This document shows, one piece after another, positions 1-6,043 of a stretch of 9,722 nt of DNA. Made by a program: the position numbers and the translations under genes. Position 1 is the stretch's first letter. Each line of letters opens with the position of its first letter. The DNA is from an uncultured Adlercreutzia sp. Lineage in GTDB: Bacteria; Actinomycetota; Coriobacteriia; Coriobacteriales; Eggerthellaceae. The notes beneath the pieces are model-generated. The model worked only from the letters and a program-made list of their open reading frames with translations, did no database searches and was not told where the DNA came from. The stretch is taken from positions 1-9,722 of the forward strand of contig CABSMC010000081.1 in assembly GCA_902478715.1 (NCBI GenBank), in the 5' to 3' direction.

Positions 1-29
1 CGGCAGCGTCAGATGTGTATAAGAGACAG
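1..29 (+). other. Nextera sequencing adapter remnant (Tn5 mosaic end)
   Basis: Positions 1-29 match the last 29 bases of the 33-base Illumina Nextera read-1 transposase adapter. Positions 11-29 are the 19-bp Tn5 mosaic end AGATGTGTATAAGAGACAG. This is synthetic library sequence left on the end of an assembled contig, not a genomic mobile element. Genomic sequence starts at about 30. The match is from memory of the published adapter sequence. Confidence 0.96.
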
Positions 30-196
30 AACTGGCATTTTCTGCGCGAAATCCGAAAACGGAAGACAAAGCGCTCTCCAACACAGGAAAGGCCCGCGAC
101 GCCGGAGGAAAGCCATGGGAATTCGGAAAGACGCGAGAAGCCGTAGGACTGAAGCAACATAAGAAAGCCACGGCGGAAGAAATACCCCGTAAATCC

Positions 197-212
197 GTTT
201 CCTGTTGGAAAC
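197..212. repeat. Perfect 6-bp inverted repeat (operator-like dyad or hairpin)
   Basis: GTTTCC (197-202) and GGAAAC (207-212) are perfect inverted complements around TGTT. There is no following T-run, so it is not an intrinsic terminator. It could be a regulator-binding dyad or a small RNA hairpin in the pyrG leader. Function is unknown. Confidence 0.4.
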
Positions 213-251
213 ATTTCGGGACTATGCTGGATAAGCGTTGGGAAGTTGCGC

Positions 252-309
252 GGGCGCGCGGCTTCGGGCGCATTTTTTATGCCCGGAGCCCGTAACAGGC
301 GCGCTGCCC
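252..309 (+). promoter_or_regulatory. Strong hairpin in the pyrG 5' leader
   Basis: GGCTTCGGGC (260-269) pairs over all 10 positions (one G-U) with GCCCGGAGCC (281-290), closing an 11-nt loop that contains six consecutive T. A second helix is possible outside it: GGGC (252-255) with GCCC (306-309) and GCGC (256-259) with GCGC (301-304), leaving T305 bulged. The structure ends 28 nt before the Shine-Dalgarno. The T-run is in the loop rather than after the stem, so it does not look like a terminator. A role in controlling pyrG is inference. Confidence 0.45.
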
Positions 310-336
310 CATGGCAAGAGATTCGCTCGCAATGAT

Positions 337-343
337 AAGGAGA
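337..343 (+). promoter_or_regulatory. pyrG ribosome binding site
   Basis: AAGGAGA lies 5 nt before the ATG at 349. It selects that codon over the in-frame TTG at 238, which would add 37 residues absent from the family. Confidence 0.85.
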
Positions 344-348
344 CTCGT

Positions 349-1962
349 ATGGCCAAGCACATCTTCGTTACCGGAGGCGTCGTCTCGTCGCTGGGCAAGG
401 GCATCACCGCCGCCTCGCTGGGCCAGCTTTTGAAGGCGCGCGGCTACAAGGTGACCATGCAGAAGATGGACCCGTACCTGAACGTTGACCCGGGCACCAT
501 GAGCCCCTTCCAGCACGGCGAGGTGTTCGTCACCGAGGACGGCCACGAGGGCGATTTAGACCTCGGCCACTACGAGCGCTTCATCGACGAGAACCTCTCC
601 CGCGAGAGCAACTTCACCCAGGGCTCCATCTACCAGACGCTCATCGCCCGCGAGCGGCGCGGCGACTTCCTCGGCGGCACCGTGCAGGTCATCCCGCACG
701 TGACCGAGGCCATCAAGGAGCGGATCCGCCGCGCGGCCGAGCAGTCCGGCGCCGACATCGTCATCTCGGAAATCGGCGGCACCATCGGCGACATCGAGGG
801 CCTGCCCTTCATTGAGGCGGCGCGCCAGTTCAAGAAGGAGATGGGGCCGGGCAACGTGCTGTTCGTCCACGTGACGCTCGTGCCGTACATCGCCGCAGCC
901 CACGAGGTGAAGACGAAGCCCACCCAGCACTCGGTAAAGGAGCTGCGATCCTTGGGCGTGCAGCCGGACTTCATCGTGTGCCGGTCCGATCACGAGATCA
1001 CCGATGGGGTGCGCGAGAAAATCGCGCTGTTCTGCGACGTGGACACTGACGACGTGCTCGCCTGCCCCGACGCCCCGTCCATCTACGAGGTGCCCATCAG
1101 CCTCTACGAGCAGGGTTTCGACATCTCGGCCCTGGCGAAGATGGGACTCGCGCCCCGCAAAATCAAGCTCGCTCCCTGGCGCGCCTTCCTGAAGGCGAAG
1201 GACGCCTGTTCAGGCGAGCTGGACATCGCCGTGGTGGGCAAGTACGTGAGCCTGCCGGATGCCTACCTCTCCATCAACGAGGCCCTCGTGGCCGCCGGCA
1301 TCGCAACGGGGCGCCACGTGAACGTGCACCTCATCGACGGCGAGGAGCTCACCGACAAGAACGCTGAGAAAGTGCTCGGCGCCATGGACGGCATCCTCGT
1401 GCCGGGCGGCTTCGGCGCCCGCGCCTTCGAGGGCAAGATCGCCGCCGCCCGCTACGCCCGCGAGAACAATGTGCCGTTTCTAGGCATCTGCCTGGGGCTT
1501 CAGGCGGCCGTCTGCTCCTTCGCCCGCGACGTGTGCGGCCTGGAAGGCGCCACTTCCGCCGAGTTCGCCGACGCGGCACCGGAGGGGACGCCCCTCGTCA
1601 TCGACCTCATGCCCGAGCAGGAGGACGTGGAAGACAAGGGCGGCACCATGCGCCTCGGGGCCTATCCCTGCAAGGTGGTGCCCGGCACCCGCGCGGCAGC
1701 GGCCTACGGCGAGCCCATCGTCTACGAGCGCCACCGCCACCGCTACGAGGTGAACAACGCCTATCGCGACGCCCTTGTGGAAGGGGGTCTCGTGATTTCG
1801 GGCCTCTCCCCCGACGAGCGCCTGGTGGAGATGATCGAGCTGCCCGACCATCCCTTCTTCGTCGCCAGCCAAGCCCACCCCGAGTTCAAGAGCCGCCCCA
1901 CTAACCCCCATCCCCTGTTCCGCGCCTTCGTGGAGGCCGCCAACGAGCGCAAGGGGGCATAA
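349..1962 (+). CDS. pyrG: CTP synthase (glutamine-hydrolysing)
   Basis: CTP synthase aminates UTP to CTP using ATP and ammonia from glutamine, the last step of de novo pyrimidine nucleotide synthesis; the enzyme is cytosolic. The 537-aa product has normal family length. The N-terminal synthase domain (about 1-270) opens with MAKHIFVTGG and carries the SSLGKGI nucleotide-binding loop (13-19), the DLDLGHYERF motif (69-78) and SEIGGTIGD (140-148). The C-terminal class I glutamine amidotransferase domain (about 290-537) has the GGFG oxyanion loop (353-356), the nucleophile Cys381 in GICLGLQ, and His510 and Glu512 in QAHPEF, completing the triad. The ATG at 349 has a good Shine-Dalgarno and matches the family N-terminus. 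It is apparently monocistronic: the contig edge lies upstream, and it converges on map with only 2 bp between stop codons. No lesion is seen. Confidence 0.98.
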   Translation: MAKHIFVTGGVVSSLGKGITAASLGQLLKARGYKVTMQKMDPYLNVDPGTMSPFQHGEVFVTEDGHEGDLDLGHYERFIDENLSRESNFTQGSIYQTLIARERRGDFLGGTVQVIPHVTEAIKERIRRAAEQSGADIVISEIGGTIGDIEGLPFIEAARQFKKEMGPGNVLFVHVTLVPYIAAAHEVKTKPTQHSVKELRSLGVQPDFIVCRSDHEITDGVREKIALFCDVDTDDVLACPDAPSIYEVPISLYEQGFDISALAKMGLAPRKIKLAPWRAFLKAKDACSGELDIAVVGKYVSLPDAYLSINEALVAAGIATGRHVNVHLIDGEELTDKNAEKVLGAMDGILVPGGFGARAFEGKIAAARYARENNVPFLGICLGLQAAVCSFARDVCGLEGATSAEFADAAPEGTPLVIDLMPEQEDVEDKGGTMRLGAYPCKVVPGTRAAAAYGEPIVYERHRHRYEVNNAYRDALVEGGLVISGLSPDERLVEMIELPDHPFFVASQAHPEFKSRPTNPHPLFRAFVEAANERKGA

Positions 1963-1964
1963 GC

Positions 1965-2738
1965 CTACACGGGCCGCGGATGCCCCTCCTCGGTGGTGAG
2001 GACGACCGGGCCGTCCTCGGTGATGGCGACGGTTTTCTCGAAGTGCACCGAGGGCTTCCCGTCGCGGGTGCGCACAAGCCAGCCGTCAGAGCATTGCTTC
2101 ACTTTGCGGGTGCCCGCATTCACCATGGGCTCGATGGCGAGCACCATGCCCGGCAAAAGCTTCAACCCCGTGCGACGACGCCCGAAGTTCGGGACGTTCG
2201 GATCCTCGTGCATCTCGCGGCCGATGCCGTGGCCCACATAGTCGCGCACCACCGAGTAGCCGGCCGCCTCGGCCAGCGACTGCACCGCGTGCCCGATATC
2301 GCCGAGGCGCTTGGTGGGACGCGCGTTGTCGAGTCCCTCCCACATGCAGCGCTCCCCCACCTCGAGCAGGCGCTGCACCTCGGGCGCCACCTTCCCCACC
2401 GGGTACGTCCAGGCGTTGTCGCCCACCCAGCCGTCCACGATGGCGCCGGTGTCGATGGAGATGATGTCCCCCTCGCGCAGGACGAGCTTCCTCGAGGGAA
2501 TGCCGTGCACGACGGCATCGTTCACCGAGGCGCAAATGGAGCCGGGGAAGCCGCCGTAGCCCTTGAAGGCGGGAATGCCGCCCTCGGCGCGGATGACCTT
2601 CTCGGCGATGGCGTCCAGCTCGGCGGTGGTGATACCGGGCTCGACCGCCTCGCCCACACGCCGCAGCGCCAGCGCTGACACGCGACCCGCCTCCTTCATG
2701 GCCTCGATCTGAGCCGGAGACTTCAACTTCACTGCCAT
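1965..2738 (-). CDS. map: Type I methionine aminopeptidase
   Basis: This metalloenzyme removes the initiator methionine from new proteins when residue 2 is small, acting in the cytosol near the ribosome. The 257-aa product has the length of the compact type Ia form, without an N-terminal zinc-finger extension. All five metal ligands are visible: Asp96 (SIDTGA), Asp107 (GDNAW), His170 (YVGHGIG), Glu203 (AIEPM) and Glu234 (HFEKT). Active-site His78 (VVHGIP) and His177 (EMHEDP) are also present. The ATG at 2738 starts the family-typical region; the same frame is open far upstream but that part overlaps murJ. The Shine-Dalgarno is weak (GAGAAAG region, plus-strand 2746-2752). It begins 20 bp after the murJ stop, suggesting cotranscription and perhaps coupling. 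Many bacteria keep map beside adk/secY/infA, so this may be a second copy; that is inference. Confidence 0.97.
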   Translation of the reverse strand: MAVKLKSPAQIEAMKEAGRVSALALRRVGEAVEPGITTAELDAIAEKVIRAEGGIPAFKGYGGFPGSICASVNDAVVHGIPSRKLVLREGDIISIDTGAIVDGWVGDNAWTYPVGKVAPEVQRLLEVGERCMWEGLDNARPTKRLGDIGHAVQSLAEAAGYSVVRDYVGHGIGREMHEDPNVPNFGRRRTGLKLLPGMVLAIEPMVNAGTRKVKQCSDGWLVRTRDGKPSVHFEKTVAITEDGPVVLTTEEGHPRPV

Positions 2739-2758
2739 GGAATCACGCTTTCTCGTTG

Positions 2759-4756
2759 TTACCGCTTCAGCTTCCGGGCGACCTTCCGCACTGCACCGGA
2801 GATAAACGACGCCTCGGGCCAGTTGCCGCGCACGGCAGGGCCGAACGTCACGGCGAGGGCCGCCAGGCCGCCGGCGACCACGTAGGCGAAGGCGCGGGCG
2901 ACGCTGCCGTCCATGGGCCCGAAGCCGAGCGTAAGCGCCACGAGCACTCCGTAGCCCACCACAGCCCCCGCGCCGCCCAAGGCGAGCGCCACGAAGAACG
3001 AGCGCATCACCGCGCCGAGCCCCATGGGGCCGAAGTGACGCCGCAGGTACGCGAAGGCGATCACGTCGCCGATCACATAGGAGACGATGGTCGAGGCCGC
3101 GATGGACTCCAGCGTCACGTCCAGCCCCTGCTGGTAGGCCCAGGCCGCCCCCAGCGTGACCGCCACCTGGGCTGCCACGGCGACAAAGTTGATGACCGAG
3201 AAGACCCCCATGCGCCGGATGGAGCTGAAGATCTTGTTCAGGTAGGCGTTCACCCCGTAGAACGGCAGCGCCACGGCCATGACAGCCAGATAGCTCGCGA
3301 TCTGCCCGATGGCATCGGCGGTGAACGCGCCGATATGGTACAGCGTCACGAGCGGTGTAGAGAACACCACGAGGTAAAGCGCCATGGGGATCATGAGAAA
3401 GAGAATTTGCCGCGTGCCGTCGATGATGCCGGCGACGACGCCGCGAGTATTCCCGTCGGCCTGCATGTCCGAGAGCTCCGTGAACAGCGTCGTGGTCACG
3501 GGCACCGCGAGGAACGAGTACGGGAACGTGAACCACAGCCGCGCGTAGGCGATGACCGAAGGGCCGTTGTCGGCGAATACGTAGGAGGCGGCGTTCTGGG
3601 CCGACACCGTGGCAAACGAGCACACGGTGACGAACACCGCCGGCGCGCCGAGGCGCAGCGTGTCGGCCAGCGCCGGGTCGTGCCAATCGATACGCGGCCG
3701 CAGACGGATGCCCACCTTCTTCAAGGCCGGAATCTGGAAGGTCATCTGCACAAAGACGCCGAGCGGATTGCCAATGGCGATGGCGAGGAAGGCCAGATTC
3801 TGGTCGGTTTGAGCGATGATGGCATACAAGATGAACGAGGCGATGACGATGAGGTTGTTGAACACCGGCGCAAAGGAGGACCAGAAGTACTCGCGGTTCG
3901 CGTTCAAAAGGCCTGACACGATAGACGAGGCGCCGTAGAAGACGATCTGGATGGCGAAGAACTGGAAGAAGAACACTGCGAGCGCCATTTCGTCCTGGTT
4001 CGAGTAGAAGCTCTGGGTGTAGATGATCTGTCCGGCGAACACCATGCAGAGCACCGAGACGATAGCGAGCAGCGCCACGACGATGGTGAGCAGATTCGAT
4101 GCGTACTCGTTGCCTCGCCTGTCGCCGAGCTGCTTTTTCACCGAGAGGTACACCGGCAGAAACGCCGTGATGAGCATGCCGCCCATGACCAGCTCGTAGA
4201 GCATGTTCGGCAGATTGTTCGCCACCTGGTAGGAGCTGGAGACGAAGGTGGAGCCCAATGCGAAGGCCATGGCCCAGGTGCGGGCGAAGCCGGTGATGCG
4301 GGAGATAATGACGCAGATGGAAATGAGGGCCGCGCTCGCCCCCACCGATTCGGCCGACAGCGCGCCGCTGCCCTCGCCGCCCCGGTTCGCGACCTCGTCC
4401 TCGGCGGCCTCGGCGACGATCACCTCCTGCTGGCGGATGGACCCCTCGGCGGTGGCGCCGGGGATGGTGCGGTCGAGGCCCGCATGGGAGCCGACGACGG
4501 GAATGAGCCCTGTGGCGCCCGGGTCGGTCGGAGGACGCAGGAGCGTCTTGTCCACGCCGCGATGGCGACCGCGGGCGGGAATGCGCGCCTCAGCGTTCGC
4601 CCGCGGGTTGTTGCGGGGGGCTCCCTGGGCCTGGGGCGCGTCGCCGTCGCCGCTCGCCGACGGCCGGCCGTGGCGGCCCAAAGGCGCAGCACTCCCATCC
4701 GTCGGGTCGGGCGGATTCGGGCGTATATGACGGGCTCGTTGGAGCTTGTCGGACAT
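2759..4756 (-). CDS. murJ: MurJ/MviN-family lipid II flippase with long N-terminal extension
   Basis: MurJ-family proteins move lipid II across the cytoplasmic membrane for peptidoglycan synthesis (MOP superfamily). The 665-aa product has two parts. Residues 1 to about 135 are hydrophilic, rich in Pro, Arg, Gly and Ala, and probably disordered and cytoplasmic. Residues from about 138 to 640 form a polytopic membrane domain whose first helix carries the SRxxGFAR signature (152-159), with the essential-type arginines R153 and R159. NNLPNMLYELVMGG (180-193) matches the LPN..GG segment of the family; the arginine of the E. coli RRIFAEGAF segment is not present here. A basic tail ends the protein. 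No fused pseudokinase, as known in mycobacteria, is seen. The ATG at 4756 is preferred because GAAGAG lies 7 nt upstream; the ATG at 4798 lacks a ribosome site. murJ is first in a unit with map and divergent from nadK. Confidence 0.93.
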   Translation of the reverse strand: MSDKLQRARHIRPNPPDPTDGSAAPLGRHGRPSASGDGDAPQAQGAPRNNPRANAEARIPARGRHRGVDKTLLRPPTDPGATGLIPVVGSHAGLDRTIPGATAEGSIRQQEVIVAEAAEDEVANRGGEGSGALSAESVGASAALISICVIISRITGFARTWAMAFALGSTFVSSSYQVANNLPNMLYELVMGGMLITAFLPVYLSVKKQLGDRRGNEYASNLLTIVVALLAIVSVLCMVFAGQIIYTQSFYSNQDEMALAVFFFQFFAIQIVFYGASSIVSGLLNANREYFWSSFAPVFNNLIVIASFILYAIIAQTDQNLAFLAIAIGNPLGVFVQMTFQIPALKKVGIRLRPRIDWHDPALADTLRLGAPAVFVTVCSFATVSAQNAASYVFADNGPSVIAYARLWFTFPYSFLAVPVTTTLFTELSDMQADGNTRGVVAGIIDGTRQILFLMIPMALYLVVFSTPLVTLYHIGAFTADAIGQIASYLAVMAVALPFYGVNAYLNKIFSSIRRMGVFSVINFVAVAAQVAVTLGAAWAYQQGLDVTLESIAASTIVSYVIGDVIAFAYLRRHFGPMGLGAVMRSFFVALALGGAGAVVGYGVLVALTLGFGPMDGSVARAFAYVVAGGLAALAVTFGPAVRGNWPEASFISGAVRKVARKLKR

Positions 4757-4763
4757 GGGCGAA

Positions 4764-4769
4764 CTCTTC
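4764..4769 (-). promoter_or_regulatory. murJ ribosome binding site
   Basis: GAAGAG on the minus strand lies 7 nt before the ATG at 4756. It supports that start over the in-frame ATG at 4798, which has no purine-rich site upstream. Confidence 0.55.
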
Positions 4770-4781
4770 GATGATGAGCGG

Positions 4782-4787
4782 TATAAT
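4782..4787 (+). promoter_or_regulatory. Putative -10 box for nadK
   Basis: A perfect TATAAT lies 35 bp before the nadK ATG at 4823, placing the predicted transcript start near 4794. No good -35 is seen at 16-18 bp spacing, so the call rests on the -10 alone. Confidence 0.45.
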
Positions 4788-4793
4788 TCATCT

Positions 4794-4802
4794 ATCATAG
4801 CA
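4794..4802 (-). promoter_or_regulatory. Putative extended -10 for murJ-map
   Basis: On the minus strand the sequence is TGCTATGAT, an extended -10 (TGn plus 5 of 6 matches to TATAAT). The transcript would start near 4787, about 30 nt before the chosen murJ start. It lies just downstream of the nadK -10 on the opposite strand, so the two divergent promoters may overlap and interfere. Confidence 0.4.
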
Positions 4803-4822
4803 AACTCGGAAAGCAGAGCCCC

Positions 4823-5851
4823 ATGCACATACTTGTCGTACGCAATAACTCCAACCCGCAAGCTGTTGACGCCTCGCTGCTGCTCACCGCCTATCTTACG
4901 AGCCAGGGAATCGAGGCGCTGCTCGTCGATTCCTCATCGCTGGGCACCGATGCGGGACGCCGCGAAGTGCGCGCGCAGCTGCCCGGGCAGCTGGCGCTGG
5001 TCGTCGTGCTCGGCGGCGACGGCACCGTGCTGCATACCGTACACCTGCTCCATGACCGCCAGGTTCCCATCCTGCCCATCAACTTCGGACGGCTGGGGTT
5101 TCTCGCCAATGCCGATACCGATGGCGTGGTGCCGCTCGTGGCCGAGGCCCTGGCCGGCGACTTGCGCGCCGAGCGCCGCAGCATTCTCTCCATCGAGGTG
5201 GTTTGCGAAGGCGAGCACGATCCGTACGGGGAGGCGAACGGGGCCGGAGAAGGCGCCGTCTGGGACAGGCCCGACGTGAACGCGAAGCCGAGCGCCGCCA
5301 CCCCTCCTTCGGTTCGCAGGCCCGGGGAGACCGAAGGCGCCCCCTGGACGCCCGTCCCGGGTCGCTTCGGCGTCAACGGCCGGGGGCTCTCCGGCGCACG
5401 GCAGTTCTTCGCCCTGAACGAGGCGGCCATCACCCGCGGTGCCATGGGACGCATCATCGAGCTGACCCTGAACGTCTCGGGGGTGGACGTGGCCCGCATG
5501 CGCGGCGACGGCCTCGTCGTCTCCACGGCCACCGGCTCGACGGCCTACGCGCTCTCGGCCGGCGGCCCTTTGGTCTCCCCCGGCTTCAAGGGCATGATCG
5601 CCGTGCCGCTCGCTCCCCATACCCTGCGTTCCCGCGCCGTGGTCACCGATGCCAGCGACGTTATCGAGGTAGGCTTCGACGACACCGACGAGTTCCGCGA
5701 GGCGACCTTGTTCGTCGACGGCGATATCGTTCCGTTCGACGCGCCCCTGCGGAAGATATACGTGCAGTGCGCGCCCTTCGACGTCACGCTCCTGCGCGCC
5801 GACGGCGCCTCCTTCTACGAGCGCATCAGCACAGATTTCTTCGGGGAGTAA
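4823..5851 (+). CDS. nadK: NAD kinase with an internal insertion
   Basis: NAD kinase phosphorylates NAD+ at the 2' hydroxyl of its adenosine ribose to make NADP+; it is cytosolic and the only route to NADP. The 342-aa product carries the GGDGT motif (64-68, catalytic Asp66), NFGRLGFLAN (87-96), the ALNE motif (197-200), the TGSTAYALSAGGP region (237-249) and VDGD (298-301). These cover both the alpha/beta N-domain and the beta-rich C-domain. The family is usually about 260-310 aa. The excess is a Gly/Pro/Ala-rich, low-complexity segment at about residues 131-192, between the strand SILSIEVVCEG and the ALNE strand, where relatives normally have a short turn. The frame stays open and the downstream motifs are intact, so it is an insertion and not damage. 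The ATG at 4823 has GGAAAG 9 nt upstream and matches the family N-terminus. Confidence 0.95.
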   Translation: MHILVVRNNSNPQAVDASLLLTAYLTSQGIEALLVDSSSLGTDAGRREVRAQLPGQLALVVVLGGDGTVLHTVHLLHDRQVPILPINFGRLGFLANADTDGVVPLVAEALAGDLRAERRSILSIEVVCEGEHDPYGEANGAGEGAVWDRPDVNAKPSAATPPSVRRPGETEGAPWTPVPGRFGVNGRGLSGARQFFALNEAAITRGAMGRIIELTLNVSGVDVARMRGDGLVVSTATGSTAYALSAGGPLVSPGFKGMIAVPLAPHTLRSRAVVTDASDVIEVGFDDTDEFREATLFVDGDIVPFDAPLRKIYVQCAPFDVTLLRADGASFYERISTDFFGE

Positions 5852-5871
5852 AGAAGCATTCGCAGGCTGAC

Positions 5872-5953
5872 CCGTAGGGGGCGACCTCGGTCTCCCCTCA
5901 CCGCAAGCAAGATCAATCCTGTCGGGAGGGCCGACCAAGGTCGGCCCCTACGG
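5872..5953. repeat. Compound palindromic repeat (REP/MITE-like)
   Basis: Arms 5872-5892 and 5933-5953 are inverted copies identical at 19 of 21 positions, beginning CCGTAGGGG on the left and ending CCCCTACGG on the right. The right end also holds a perfect 9-bp palindrome, GGGCCGACC (5928-5936) and GGTCGGCCC (5939-5947), around AA. The left end has a weaker one, with GACC (5883-5886) and GGTC (5889-5892) around TC. CTCCC (5892-5896) can also pair with GGGAG (5924-5928). No T-run follows, so it does not read as a terminator. This architecture is typical of dispersed intergenic repeats; copy number cannot be seen from one window. Confidence 0.65.
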
Positions 5954-5990
5954 AACAACCTGCATGGCGCTCGCAGAATGTCCCAACACG

Positions 5991-6017
5991 CAAAAGGACC
6001 CCGCCGAAGCGGGGCCC
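5991..6017 (-). terminator. Intrinsic terminator after rplA
   Basis: On the minus strand GGGCCCCGC pairs over 9 bp (one G-U) with GCGGGGTCC around a UUCG tetraloop, followed by TTTTG. The U-tract and the wobble favour minus-strand function. It lies 26 nt after the rplA stop and ends the rplK-rplA transcript, so rplJ-rplL do not follow directly. Confidence 0.9.
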
Positions 6018-6043
6018 TTGCTCTTCGATAGAGAATCGTCGAT

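Larger units (their letters stand above)
30..348. other. Non-coding leader region upstream of pyrG
   Basis: This 319-bp stretch has no recognisable gene. Its first 190 bases are purine-rich and visibly less GC-rich than the flanking coding DNA. It contains a near-repeated 11-mer (GAAAGCCATGG at 108-118, GAAAGCCACGG at 163-173), a perfect dyad at 197-212 and a large hairpin at 252-309. A 15-codon ORF (115-162) has a strong Shine-Dalgarno (GGAGG at 104-108). No convincing sigma-70 promoter was found: TTGGAA (205-210) has no good -10 at standard spacing. It probably holds the pyrG promoter and 5' UTR. I do not recognise a known riboswitch. Confidence 0.6.

Noticed and set aside
1..29. Tn5-like mobile element end
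   Set aside because: The mosaic end is an engineered sequence and here is joined to the synthetic adapter tail, so it is library contamination rather than a natural insertion.
30..214. Possible minus-strand gene start running off the left edge
   Set aside because: All three minus-strand frames are free of stops from 221 to 30, and an ATG at 214 opens 61 codons. There is no Shine-Dalgarno and the product resembles nothing I know. The openness follows from the purine-rich plus strand, which lacks TTA, CTA and TCA.
223..280. CTP-sensing pyrG attenuator of the Firmicutes type
   Set aside because: The T-run (273-278) is in the hairpin loop rather than after the stem, and no G/C-start leader or competing terminator is visible.
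238..348. In-frame upstream extension of pyrG from TTG at 238
   Set aside because: It has no good ribosome site, its sequence does not match the family, and it runs through the leader hairpin. AAGGAGA before the ATG at 349 and the MAKHIFVTGG start decide against it.
2739..3686. Long N-terminal extension of map (open frame back to 3686)
   Set aside because: The upstream part overlaps murJ, is Arg/Gly-rich out-of-frame translation of a high-GC gene, and family homology begins at the ATG at 2738.
2756..3916. 386-codon plus-strand open frame opposite murJ
   Set aside because: It is His/Arg/Gly-rich translation antisense to a clearly real membrane protein with intact family motifs, a usual shadow in high-GC DNA.
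4757..4861. MurJ starting further upstream at TTG 4861 or ATG 4798
   Set aside because: Both lie in or beyond the promoter region, overlap or abut the nadK start, and have no ribosome site. ATG 4756 has GAAGAG 7 nt upstream.
5928..5947. Intrinsic terminator for nadK at the 9-bp palindrome
   Set aside because: It is followed by CTACGG rather than a T-run on the plus strand, and it forms part of the larger inverted-repeat element.
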